Assembly: GCA_030448265.1 (NCBI GenBank)
Contig: JAUJNG010000006.1
Location: 70,967 to 134,966 of the forward strand
DNA from: Abditibacterium sp.
GTDB lineage: Bacteria > Armatimonadota > Abditibacteriia > Abditibacteriales > Abditibacteriaceae
Direction of reading: 5' to 3'
Length of the DNA stretch: 64,000 nucleotides
Position numbers and translations under genes: made by a program
Notes under the pieces: model-generated
What the model was told of the DNA's origin: nothing
The model's input: only the letters and a program-made list of their open reading frames with translations
Database searches by the model: none
In this document: positions 48,781 to 57,943 of the stretch, one piece after another
Numbering within the stretch: position 1 is the first letter of the stretch
How the letters are laid out: every line of letters begins with the position of its first letter

Positions 48781-49055
48781 TGGCCACAAAAGACAGAAAA
48801 AATACAAAAGGGGTTTGGTCGAAGCTTTTACTTTAAAGCGGTTCTCCAATGAAATAACAGGTTCGTAGGGACGTGGCCTGCCATGTCCTTGGACAGCGTA
48901 AGAAGCACCCTAAGGACATGGCAGGCCATGTCCCTACCAACGAGCGCGGAGCAACTCAAACGAGAACCGCAATAGGGAATTTAATTTAAAGCTTTTTCTC
49001 GGAAGTTGGAGTTTCGACCAACCCCTTTTTGTGTTTTTTGTGTCTTTTGTGGCCA
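48781..49055. repeat. Nested (three-layer) inverted repeat
   Basis: Outer tggccacaaaagaca.../...tgtcttttgtggcca; middle agcttttactttaaagcggttctc / gagaaccgc..tttaaagctttttc; inner gtagggacgtggcctgccatgtcctt / aaggacatggcaggccatgtccctac. Confidence 0.85.
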
Positions 49056-49071
49056 TTAAAAATCGACTTCC

Positions 49072-50295
49072 ATGCTTACTCTCACTCGCGGTCAAAAAAC
49101 CAAACTCGCCGATCTCACGCCCGCGCTCCAGCTTCGCGCGACCCTTGCGGCGACCTCGCCCAGCCTTCAATTCGATTTTTCGTGTTTCGGCGTGGACGGC
49201 GCCGATAAACTTTCCGATGACCGTTATTTCGTCTTTTTCAACCAGAAGTCTTCACCCGAAGGCGCGATAACGCTGGATGGAAACGGCGAATTTTCGATTG
49301 ACCTGGCGAAAATCCCCGCGAATATCAAAAAACTGGTTTTCGCGGCGACCATCGACGGCGCGGGCGAGATGCGCGCGCTGGGAAGCGGCTCGTTTTCGCT
49401 GCAAAGCGGCGGGGGTGAAATCGCGCGCTTCGAGTTTCGCGGGAGCGATTTCAGCAACGAAAAAGCGATTATCGCGGCGGAAATTTATCTGAAAGACGTG
49501 TGGCGCCTGGCGGCAGTGGGTCAGGGCTTCGCGGGCGGACTCTCGGCGCTGCTGAAGAATTTCGGCGGCGAAGAAATCGCGCCGAGCGCGCCGCCTCCGC
49601 CTCCGGTTCGCAGCGCGCCGCCCGCACCCGCGTCCACGCCACTGCGGCCCAATCCGGCGCCGCTTCCTGACAGGGGTGCGCCAACGCCTCCCGCGCCGGT
49701 GAATCTGGGCAAAGTCACGCTCGATAAAAAGGGCGCGAAAACCGCCATCAACCTGCAAAAAGGCGGCGGCACGCAGCCGATCCGCGTCAATTTGAACTGG
49801 GACGCGCCGCAGAAAAAAGGTTTTCTGGCCGCGCTTCAGGGCGCGCCCGATCTGGATTTGGGATGTATGTATCGCCTCAAAAGCGGCGAGGCGGGCGTAA
49901 TTCAGCCGCTCGGCAACATTTTCGGTTCCCAAAACAGCGCGCCATTTATCTTTCTCGACAAAGACGACCGCTCCGGCGCGGCGCGCGACGGCGAAAACCT
50001 CACCATTTTTCGGCCCGATCTGGTGGATCTGGTCTTGATTTTCGCCATGATTTACGGCGGCGCGCCCGATTTTACTTCGGTGAACGGTCGCCTCACCCTC
50101 AAAGATCAGAGCGGCAGCGAGATTCTGGTGCAGCTCAACTCGCCCGAACGCGGCCAGGGTTTTTGCGCCGTCGCCACGATTCGCGCGGTCGGCAGCCAGG
50201 TCGAAATTACCAAAGAAGAGTTGTATTTCAAAGGCCACCCCGAAGCCGACAAGCGTTTCGGCTTTGGTTTTCGCTGGGCCGCCGGCTCGAAATAA
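49072..50295 (+). CDS. TerD-domain/TerA-like fusion protein
   Basis: FDFSCFGVDGADKLSDDRYFVFFNQKSSPEGAI; second half IRVNLNWDAPQKKG...DLDLGCMYRLKSGEAGVIQPLG. Confidence 0.85.
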   Translation: MLTLTRGQKTKLADLTPALQLRATLAATSPSLQFDFSCFGVDGADKLSDDRYFVFFNQKSSPEGAITLDGNGEFSIDLAKIPANIKKLVFAATIDGAGEMRALGSGSFSLQSGGGEIARFEFRGSDFSNEKAIIAAEIYLKDVWRLAAVGQGFAGGLSALLKNFGGEEIAPSAPPPPPVRSAPPAPASTPLRPNPAPLPDRGAPTPPAPVNLGKVTLDKKGAKTAINLQKGGGTQPIRVNLNWDAPQKKGFLAALQGAPDLDLGCMYRLKSGEAGVIQPLGNIFGSQNSAPFIFLDKDDRSGAARDGENLTIFRPDLVDLVLIFAMIYGGAPDFTSVNGRLTLKDQSGSEILVQLNSPERGQGFCAVATIRAVGSQVEITKEELYFKGHPEADKRFGFGFRWAAGSK

Positions 50296-50307
50296 GGAGA
50301 ATCCGCC

Positions 50308-51585
50308 ATGCTGACTCTCGCTCGCGGCCAGAAGCAAAAACTGGCCGATCTCACGCCCGCGATGCAAATCGGCGCGCAGCTTCGCGCCCTCGCGCCTGGC
50401 CTGGCGTTCGATTTTTCGTGTTTCGGCGTGGACGGCAACGACAAACTCTCCGACGACCGTTACTTCGTCTTTTTCAACCAGAAATCCTCGCCCGAAGGTG
50501 CGATAACGCTGGGCGCCGACGGCGAGTTTGCGCTTGATCTGGCGCGTTTGCCCGCTTCGATTCAAAAGTTGGTTTTCGTCGTTACCATCGACGGCGACGG
50601 CACGCTTTCACAGTTGCAAAGCGGGCATTTCAGCCTGGGGACGAGCGGCAGCGAAGTCGCGCGCTTCGAGTTTCGCGGGAGCGATTTCGGGAGTGAAAAG
50701 GCCATCATCGCGGCGGAAATTTATCGCAAAGACGCGTGGCGTCTGGCGGCGGTCGGGCAGGGCTTTAGCGGCGGCCTCGATGCGCTTCTGGCGCATTTCG
50801 GCGGGCAGCAAATGGAAGAAGATGTGCCGACACCGCAGACGGTTTCCAAGCCCGCTCCGGCTCCCCCGCCACGGGAGGTCGCGCCCGCCGAAGCCGCGCC
50901 AAAAAAGGTGACGCTCACCAAGGCGGACAGCACGTTCAAGATCGATTTGAGCAAATCGTCGGGAGAAATCGTGGCGACGGCGCAGTGGATCGATAACGGC
51001 GACAACCGAAGCGACAATGACGATCTCGATCTGCGCGCCGGCATTTTGTTTCCCGACGGCACCATGAGCATCGTGACTTGCACCGCGCCAGGATCGCTGC
51101 AAAACAAGCCCTTCGTTTTCCATCTTGGCGATGTCAAAAGCGCCACGCGCGACAAGCCTGGCAGGGAGACAATGAAGGTCAACCCGCAAATTTCCGCCAG
51201 TCAGCGCGGCAAAATTGCGATTGTTTTCAGCATCTATTCGGCGATTGCCAACGGCCCTGTGGCGATTGCGTCGCTGAAACCGGTCATCGAACTTGAACAT
51301 GGAAATCAGACCGTGAAATGCGACCTGGATTTTTCCAGCAACAAAGACGCGAAGAAAAAATTCGTTTACACCTACGTCATCGGTCTGGCGATTATCGATG
51401 GCAACGAGGTGCAAATTTCGCCAGGAGGTCAAGTTTCTCCTCCGGCCAGTGAAGCGACGCCCTGGCTGGAGTGGGATGAAAACGGCGGCGTCAATCTCAC
51501 CTTCACGGGGCCGGCGGTTTTGAAAAGCGGCGGGAAATTCCTGACCGGCTTGCTCAATGTGGGCAATTCCAAGCGCTACGTTTAG
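50308..51585 (+). CDS. TerD-domain protein with second TerA/TerD-like C-terminal domain
   Basis: FDFSCFGVDGNDKLSDDRYFVFFNQKSSPEGAI; C-terminal AQWIDNGDNRSDNDDLDLRAGILFPDG. Confidence 0.82.
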   Translation: MLTLARGQKQKLADLTPAMQIGAQLRALAPGLAFDFSCFGVDGNDKLSDDRYFVFFNQKSSPEGAITLGADGEFALDLARLPASIQKLVFVVTIDGDGTLSQLQSGHFSLGTSGSEVARFEFRGSDFGSEKAIIAAEIYRKDAWRLAAVGQGFSGGLDALLAHFGGQQMEEDVPTPQTVSKPAPAPPPREVAPAEAAPKKVTLTKADSTFKIDLSKSSGEIVATAQWIDNGDNRSDNDDLDLRAGILFPDGTMSIVTCTAPGSLQNKPFVFHLGDVKSATRDKPGRETMKVNPQISASQRGKIAIVFSIYSAIANGPVAIASLKPVIELEHGNQTVKCDLDFSSNKDAKKKFVYTYVIGLAIIDGNEVQISPGGQVSPPASEATPWLEWDENGGVNLTFTGPAVLKSGGKFLTGLLNVGNSKRYV

Positions 51586-51623
51586 GCTGCGCTGCTCAGA
51601 ACCGACCCAACGAGGTAACAGAG

Positions 51624-51686
51624 GTGGGACTTACGTCCTCTTCAAATCGGTGGCTGTCAGGGATTGGAAGAGGATGTAAGTCCCGC
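51624..51686. repeat. Inverted repeat (GGGACTTACGTCCTCTTC variant)
   Basis: gtgggacttacgtcctcttcaaatc ... gattggaagaggatgtaagtcccgc. Confidence 0.82.
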
Positions 51687-51756
51687 TGAGACTGACTCTC
51701 TGGCATACGCTCTTAACCCAGCGCGAGTCGAAAAGCGCCCTTCAAAGGATCTTGTA

Positions 51757-53099
51757 ATGATTTCTCTCTCACGCGGCCAGAAAATCAAGCTGGCCGATTT
51801 AACCTCTTCGCTGCAATTGCGGGCGCAGATCTCGGCGCAGGGGGCGGGGCTGACGTTCGATTTCTCCTGTTTTGGCGTTGATGCGAATGGAAAATTATCC
51901 GACGACCGCTACTTCGTTTTCTACAACCAGAAAGCCTCGCCCGAAGGCGCGCTCAAACTCGAAAGCGACAGTGTTTTCGCGCTCGATTTAGCGAAATTGC
52001 CAGAGGCGATCCAGAAACTGGTTTTCGTGGCCACCATTGACGGCAGCGGCACGATGGCGAATCTGGATCGCGGCGCGTTTTCGCTTTTTGCCGGTGGGAG
52101 CGAAGTCGCGCAGTTTGTTTTGCAGGGCAGCGATTTTGGCAGCGAGAAAGCGATTATGGTCGCCGAGATTTATCTCAAAGATGTCTGGCGCGTCGCGGCA
52201 GTGGGACAGGGCTTCGCGGGCGGTCTGGATGCGGTTCTGGCGCATTTCGGCGGGCAGCAAGCCGAAGAAGCGGTGCCCGTTGCGCCGCCTTCCGCGCCGC
52301 CCGCCAAGCCGGTCAATCTCAAGAAAGTCGAACTCGAAAAGAAGATGGAGCGCCAGGCGCCACAACTGGTTTCGCTCGCCAAAAAAGCGCAGGTTTCGCT
52401 TGAAAAAGTCGGGCTTTCGCAGCACACGGCGCGCGTGGCGCTTTGCCTCGACATTTCGGCTTCGATGAGCGGACTTTACCGCGCCGGAAAAATCCAGCGT
52501 TTCGCCGAAAAAGTGCTCGCCCTGGGCACGCGCTTCGATGATGACGGCGCCATTGATGTGTTTCTGTTTGGATCGAGCGCACATGAGGCGGGTGGGATGG
52601 GCATCGACAACTTCAAGGATTTCGTGCCGCAGATGCAGCGCCGCTTTCCGCTCGAAGGCGGCACGATGTATGGCCGCGCCATGGAATTGATTCGGCGCCA
52701 CTATTTTCCCGACGCTCTGGGCCGCGCCCGCACTTCGCCACGCTCCGACGTGACGCCGGTTTATGTCATGTTTCTCACCGATGGTCAAACCGCCGACGCC
52801 GAAGTGACGAAACAGCAGGTGCAGTGGTCGAGCTACGAGCCAATTTTCTGGCAGTTCATGGGGCTGGGTAAGTCGCGCAAAGACGTAAAAAAAGGCGGCG
52901 GCGGTTTTTGGGCGAGCGCACTGGCTTCGGATTTCTCGTTTCTCGAAGAGTTGGACACCATGACGGGACGCTACTGCGACAACGCCAACTTTTCAGCGTC
53001 GCCGACCCCGACGTTCTGGCCGACGACGAACTCTACGATCTGATGATGAGCGAATATCCGGCGTGGGTCAAAGCCGCGCCCGCCAGGGGACTTTTGTGA
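51757..53099 (+). CDS. TerF-like TerD-VWA fusion, apparent 1-nt frameshift at the T-run 52990-52993
   Basis: TerD module FDFSCFGVDANGKLSDDRYFVFYNQ, then VWA ARVALCLDISASMSGLYRAGKIQRFAEKVLALG; conserved-looking C-terminus ADPDVLADDELYDLMMSEYPAWVKAA lies in the next frame. Confidence 0.82.
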
Positions 53100-53228
53100 C
53101 GGATTCACCGATGTGCGCCTAAAAAGTTCAGGTGCAGGCTGCAACGGCAAAGCGATGGAACTTTCGCGGAATGGGGCGCAAAACGATACCTTTGATTTTC
53201 AACTAAAATCAAGAGGCGTTAATCATAC

Positions 53229-53354
53229 GAGTTACGCAGTTGGATCCTTCACAGCCACTGCGTTCAAGCGGGGCTTGTGCCCGCTTCCAATCGTGCTTGA
53301 AGATTGGAAGAGGGCGTAAGCCCCGCCGCGACCAAAATTTCAACTGCGTAACTC
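53229..53354. repeat. Nested inverted repeat (GGGGCTTG family inside 14-nt outer arms)
   Basis: gagttacgcagttg...caactgcgtaactc enclosing gcggggcttgtgcccgcttccaatc ... gattggaagagggcgtaagccccgc. Confidence 0.85.
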
Positions 53355-53385
53355 CTAAATCACCAACAGAGAAAGGAAAACAATC

Positions 53386-53967
53386 ATGGCAATTTCACTG
53401 GCTAAAGGCCAAAAAATCAGTCTCGACAAAGAAGCGGGCGGCGGCTTGACCCGCATCGTGATGGGACTCGGCTGGGATGTCGCGCAGAAAAAGGGCTTCA
53501 TGGCCAAACTCGCCGGCCCCGCGTCGGTTGACCTCGACGCTTCGTGCGTGATGTTCGACGAGAACAAAAACCAGATCGACGCGATCTGGTTTCAGCAGCT
53601 GCGCTCCAAAGACGGCTCGATTCAGCACACCGGCGACAACCTCACCGGCGCGGGAGAGGGCGACGACGAACAAATCAACGTCGATTTATCGAAAGTGCCC
53701 ACCAACGTCAAATCGCTGGTTTTCGTGGTCAACTCCTTCACCGGACAAAACTTTTCGCAGATCGAAAACGCCTTTTGCCGCATCGTCAACGCGGCCAACA
53801 ATCAGGAAATCGCGCGCTACAACCTGAGCAGTCAGGGCACGCACACCGCACAAATCATGGCGCGGGTTTACCGTCAGGACGGCGAGTGGAAAATGCACGC
53901 CATTGGCGAAAACGCGAGCGGACGCACCTTCAACGACCTGATGCCGGTCATGAAAGCGGCGCTTTGA
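53386..53967 (+). CDS. TerD family protein (TerZ/TerE-like)
   Basis: ISLAKGQKISLDKEAGGGLTRIVMGLGWD...[48 protein letters not shown]. Confidence 0.93.
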   Translation: MAISLAKGQKISLDKEAGGGLTRIVMGLGWDVAQKKGFMAKLAGPASVDLDASCVMFDENKNQIDAIWFQQLRSKDGSIQHTGDNLTGAGEGDDEQINVDLSKVPTNVKSLVFVVNSFTGQNFSQIENAFCRIVNAANNQEIARYNLSSQGTHTAQIMARVYRQDGEWKMHAIGENASGRTFNDLMPVMKAAL

Positions 53968-53974
53968 GTAGATT

Positions 53975-54050
53975 GTTGGGTGACTGAGTTGTCAACACTC
54001 AACCACCCAACAACCTAACCACCCAACAACCTAACCACCCAGCCACCTAC
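53975..54050 (+). repeat. Inverted repeat plus short tandem repeats (accacccaacaaccta)n
   Basis: gttgggtgactgagttg ... caacactcaaccacccaac, then aaccacccaacaacctaaccacccaacaacctaaccaccc. Confidence 0.75.
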
Positions 54051-54053
54051 TCC

Positions 54054-55073
54054 ATGTTTCCCTCTGCGCCCTTGAGCGCGCCTCCCGCGACGCGGCTCTG
54101 GCAGGTCGAGCGCGACGGCAACCCGCTGCGCCGCTTTGGTCACGTTTCGCCCTATATCGGGAAACTGGCGCCGGTTTGCGCTTCGCATCTCGATCAAATT
54201 GGCCAACTGACGCGCGCGGTGCTGCCCGATTTGCCCGAACCGACGCTGGTGATTGGCATGACGGAATCGAGCCTGCTACTCGCGTTTTTCATGGCGCGCT
54301 GGCAGCAACGGCCGGTCGATCTGCGCTTCACGACGCGAAAAAATCGCCTCACAAAAGACGAGAAAATCGCTTTTCGTGAACCCCATTCCCACGGGCCACA
54401 GCATTTTCTGGCGCTCGAAGCGGGGCGGCGCTATTCGCAAATCGTGGTCATCGAAGACGAACTGACGACGGGCGCCACGCTTCGCAATCTGATTTTGGCG
54501 CTGCGCGAGGTGTCGAACCGCGTTTTCGTGGCGACGCTGCGCGATCTGCGCCCGCAAATCCTGCGCGACGAACTGCGGGCCGAAATGAAAAGCGCGGGCA
54601 TCGAACTCGAAGTTTTAGGTCTGGAATCCTTCGACTGGCGGCCTGATGCCGTCGAAACTCCCCTCGCGCCGCGTTTCAACCCCTTTGGCCGCACCGAAGC
54701 CGCGCTTCAAAACGCGCTCGATGCGGTGGAAAACGAGTTTGAAGAGTTCCAGCCCGACACGTTTTTCATGATCGGCGAATGCGTGGACATCGCGCTGCGC
54801 TTCTGGCTCGATTTGCCCGCCGACGCGCGCCCGCATTTGCGGCAAATCACGCGCAGCCCCTGGAAGGTGGATGGTGAAAGCGTGGCATCCGCCGTCAAGT
54901 TTCCGGCGCTTGAAGGCGGCTCCAACTATTTTCTTTATAATTTCGAGCCAACCGAAACGCGGCGCGCGCTGTGGATCGCCGAAGGTTCCAACGCGCTCGT
55001 CGGGGCGCAGGCGAGCGAATTTTTCAACCAAAACGGCATCGAAACGCGCGGCATCGTGGTGGATGGAACCTGA
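54054..55073 (+). CDS. Phosphoribosyltransferase-domain protein of ter biosynthetic module (TRSP-type C-terminus)
   Basis: GHVSPYIGKLAPVCASHLDQIG; PRPP-loop-like IVVIEDELTTGATLRNLI. Confidence 0.8.
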   Translation: MFPSAPLSAPPATRLWQVERDGNPLRRFGHVSPYIGKLAPVCASHLDQIGQLTRAVLPDLPEPTLVIGMTESSLLLAFFMARWQQRPVDLRFTTRKNRLTKDEKIAFREPHSHGPQHFLALEAGRRYSQIVVIEDELTTGATLRNLILALREVSNRVFVATLRDLRPQILRDELRAEMKSAGIELEVLGLESFDWRPDAVETPLAPRFNPFGRTEAALQNALDAVENEFEEFQPDTFFMIGECVDIALRFWLDLPADARPHLRQITRSPWKVDGESVASAVKFPALEGGSNYFLYNFEPTETRRALWIAEGSNALVGAQASEFFNQNGIETRGIVVDGT

Positions 55074-55080
55074 GCAGTGG

Positions 55081-55187
55081 GCAGCGAATGAATTCGCCGC
55101 AAGACAACAAAACCTGCCTTCGCAGGTTAATGCCTCAGTCCGCGCAGGCGGACTTCGCATCGTTGTTGCGGTGACTTTAGTCGCTGC
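55081..55187. repeat. Long inverted repeat with two internal mini-hairpins (second copy of the 6456 family)
   Basis: gcagcgaatgaattcgccgcaa ... ttgcggtgactttagtcgctgc; internal acctgccttcgcaggt and agtccgcgcaggcggact. Confidence 0.85.
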
Positions 55188-55255
55188 AAGAGGAACCTAT
55201 CGAGATACGTTCTTAAGCAGTAGGCAACGCATGAATTCGCCGCTCGTAACCCAAG

Positions 55256-56299
55256 ATGATTCACACGCCCTGGCCGAACCTGCAAATCGTCGCGCAAAGT
55301 CGCGGCCTGGTTGATCCTTATCTGCCGCAAAATGCGCCGCTCTTTCGCGGCGAAGAAGCCTTCGATGCCGCCGTGACGGGTCGCGCGCGCTGGAGCAAAC
55401 CCTCGCCCGAACCAGCGCTCGACGCCGATTTCGAGGCGGTTTTGCTCGATTCCCTCGCCAAAAACGCGGCTTTGATGAGCGCTCTGGCGCACGAACTGGC
55501 GCGCAAAATCGGCGATTTTTACGGCGCGGGCGAAGTGCCGGTTCTCGTTGCGATTTTGCGCGCGGGCGTGCCCGTCGCGGCGCTTTTGTCGCAAATTTTG
55601 GAAGAGAAATGGGGCGAAACCGTGCCGGTGCGCGCTTTTTCGCTCTTCTACGGCCTGGGCTGGGACGAATTGGCGCTCGAAACCATCGTCGCGCAGTTCC
55701 CCCATCGCCCCTTGCTGTTCGTGGACGGCTGGACGAGCGGCGGCAACGTCGCCATCGAGTTGAACCGCGCTTTTGGGGAGTGGAAACGTGCCGAAAAACC
55801 CGATTTCGCGCGCGGCGAGCATCCTCGACTCGCGGTTTTGTGCGACCCGCGCGGCAAAGCCGATTTCAGCGCGGTGCGCTCCGATGTGTTCGTGCCCTCG
55901 GCGTGTTTCACCGCGCCCGAAACGCTGGGATTTTCGCGCGGTTTCGCTCTGGGCGAGGACGAAATGTTCGGCGTTTACGAGTTCCCGCGCGGGCATTTGA
56001 AGCCCCACTGGGTCAAAGAGTGGCTCGATGTTCTGGGCGTCGCGCCCGCGCCCATCCCGCCCGATTTCGCGGGTGAGATCGAGCCGACGCCACCTGGCGT
56101 GCGGATTCACATCAACGAAGTCGTGCGCGCCCTGATCAACCGCGACCCGCGCGAAATCTGGCTGTGCGACGCTGAGAAAACCGCGCGCGAGCGGCTCGCG
56201 CCGCTTTTGCATCTGGCGAGACTTCGCGGCGTGCCGGTTCGGTTCGAGCGCGCTGAGCCGCGCCGTTGGGGTGCGATTGCGGTGGCGCCGATGGCATGA
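55256..56299 (+). CDS. StiP-like/phosphoribosyltransferase-like protein of ter module
   Basis: VPVLVAILRAGVPVAALLSQIL, PLLFVDGWTSGGNVAIELNRAF; adjacent to the PRTase gene. Confidence 0.72.
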   Translation: MIHTPWPNLQIVAQSRGLVDPYLPQNAPLFRGEEAFDAAVTGRARWSKPSPEPALDADFEAVLLDSLAKNAALMSALAHELARKIGDFYGAGEVPVLVAILRAGVPVAALLSQILEEKWGETVPVRAFSLFYGLGWDELALETIVAQFPHRPLLFVDGWTSGGNVAIELNRAFGEWKRAEKPDFARGEHPRLAVLCDPRGKADFSAVRSDVFVPSACFTAPETLGFSRGFALGEDEMFGVYEFPRGHLKPHWVKEWLDVLGVAPAPIPPDFAGEIEPTPPGVRIHINEVVRALINRDPREIWLCDAEKTARERLAPLLHLARLRGVPVRFERAEPRRWGAIAVAPMA

Positions 56300-56703
56300 A
56301 AGGCGATGTTCAGACGCGAAAGGTGCGGGCTGACGCGCTGATTTTGCGGCTCATCGGGCTTTATCAGCGCCATCTTTCGCCGCGCAAAGGCTGGCGCTGC
56401 GCCCACAGCGTTTTGCACGGCGGCGCGGGGTGTTCGGGCGCGATTCAAAGCGCGATAGAAACTCACGGCTGGCGCGGGGCGCGGCGTCGGGCGCGCCAAC
56501 GCTTTCGGGAATGCAAACTCGCCGCGCAAACCCTGCGCGCTCAGGCCGACTCCGATTCAAGGCGAAATTCAGGGCGCAGACGCCCCAGGCAAGGTGGCGG
56601 AGTCTTGAATCGCTGCGATTTCGATTGGTGCATTTGTCTCCATTTCGCGTTTGATTGCGGCCCTGGCGATGTCGGCTGCTGCGATTGCACGCCCTGCAAC
56701 TGA
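56296..56703 (+). CDS. YidD-like small protein with Cys-rich C-terminal tail
   Basis: LILRLIGLYQRHLSPRKGWRCAHSVLHGGAGCSGAIQSAIETHGW; ATGA overlap with preceding gene; tail CDFDWCICLHFAFDCGPGDVGCCDCTPCN. Confidence 0.6.
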   Translation: MKGDVQTRKVRADALILRLIGLYQRHLSPRKGWRCAHSVLHGGAGCSGAIQSAIETHGWRGARRRARQRFRECKLAAQTLRAQADSDSRRNSGRRRPRQGGGVLNRCDFDWCICLHFAFDCGPGDVGCCDCTPCN

Positions 56704-56707
56704 AAAC

Positions 56708-57526
56708 ATGACCCGAACTCCCTTTCAAACCATGCGCCGCGCCCTGATTTTAGACCTCGATTTCACCCTGCTGCATCTCGAAGCCGTTCCCGATGCGATT
56801 GAAGTTCCTGGCCGCACGCGCTCGGCATGGGTGGCGCCGCGCACCGTCGAAATTTTGGGCGATTTGCAAACGAAATTCGACATCGTTGTGGCGACGGCGC
56901 GGTCGTGGGACGGCACGCAATGGGTCGTCGATGGCTTGCAAAATCGCGGTGTTGAAGTCGCGGCGCTGGTTTTGGAAGATGGCGCGCGATGGGGCGCGCC
57001 CCACGATTTGCGTGCTTTCGAGCCGAGTTTTGAGGTCGAGGGCTGGCGCGCCCGTTTCGATGCCCAGAAAATGGACGGGCCGCAGTTCGAGTGGCAGTTC
57101 GATTTTTGCAGTTGTCTTGTGGCGCGCTGCGAGAACGGCGAGGCGAGCGAAATTTTGCGTCAAAAATGGGCGCAGCAGTGGAGTGAGGCCGACCGAATCC
57201 GCTTTTTCCGCGACGGGCGCAAGGTGTATGCGCTTCCCGCTCACGCCAACAAATGGAGCGCTTTGCAGCGACTTCTTGGCGCGCGGGCGGCGGGTGCGGC
57301 GGGTGTTGGGGATGGGGATAACGATCTGGTGTGGCTTGCGAAAATCGGCTTTCCGGCAACTTTTGCCGATGCCAGACCCGCAGTCATTCAAGCCGTGCGC
57401 GCTCAGGGAGGACTTGTCGGCGCGGCGGGCGGACATGAAGCTATTGCAGGCCTTCTGTGCGGCCTCAACCGTATCTTGGGCGAGGGCGAAACCGAGAAAA
57501 TTTCTTATTGCAGAAGCGAGTTTTAG
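56708..57526 (+). CDS. HAD-family hydrolase of ter module
   Basis: RALILDLDFTLLHLEAVP (DxDxT-like), GVGDGDNDLVWLAKIGFPATFADA. Confidence 0.8.
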   Translation: MTRTPFQTMRRALILDLDFTLLHLEAVPDAIEVPGRTRSAWVAPRTVEILGDLQTKFDIVVATARSWDGTQWVVDGLQNRGVEVAALVLEDGARWGAPHDLRAFEPSFEVEGWRARFDAQKMDGPQFEWQFDFCSCLVARCENGEASEILRQKWAQQWSEADRIRFFRDGRKVYALPAHANKWSALQRLLGARAAGAAGVGDGDNDLVWLAKIGFPATFADARPAVIQAVRAQGGLVGAAGGHEAIAGLLCGLNRILGEGETEKISYCRSEF

Positions 57527-57615
57527 CACTTACACTGCGACCAATTTTATCGCTCTGCCTTTGTTATTCCAATCGAAAGGGGCGGTAATTACTGACGCGA
57601 AAAAAGGTATTTCAC

Positions 57616-57885
57616 ATGAGAAATTGGATTCTGCTGGCTTGTTTCACCTCGGCCCTCGTGGCCCTCGATTCTCCTCCGGCCCACGCGAGAGGCGCCGGCC
57701 TCATCGGCGACCTGTGGACTCTGGGCCAAAACGTGTTCAACGGCACCATTCCCCTGCCTTACGTCCTGGCTTTTGGCGGCTTGATTGTGGCCATCGTGGT
57801 TCTGGGCGTGCTCGAAGCCCGCAAAAATGCGCGCAGAGCCGCGCAGGACGGCAGCGAATCGTCCTCGATTCGACTCGATAAATAA
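57616..57885 (+). CDS. Small hypothetical membrane protein with signal-like N-terminus
   Basis: MRNWILLACFTSALVALDSPPAHA...VLAFGGLIVAIVVLGVLEARKNARRAA. Confidence 0.6.
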   Translation: MRNWILLACFTSALVALDSPPAHARGAGLIGDLWTLGQNVFNGTIPLPYVLAFGGLIVAIVVLGVLEARKNARRAAQDGSESSSIRLDK

Positions 57886-57889
57886 ACCA

Positions 57890-57932
57890 AAAATCCGCCA
57901 ACAACCCAGAGTTGTCGGCGGATTTTCTTTTT
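57890..57932. terminator. Bidirectional terminator between small membrane protein gene and terB
   Basis: aaaatccgccaacaac-ccaga-gttgtcggcggattttcttttt. Confidence 0.8.
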
Positions 57933-57943
57933 GGGGCTTTGGC

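Noticed and set aside
54000-54050. Short tandem aaccacccaacaaccta units as CRISPR repeats
   Set aside because: Units are contiguous without spacers; a simple tandem repeat beside a palindrome.
40979-57526. Ter locus as a prophage or defence island
   Set aside because: No integrase, capsid or terminase genes, and flanked by ordinary metabolic genes; a defence role remains untested speculation.
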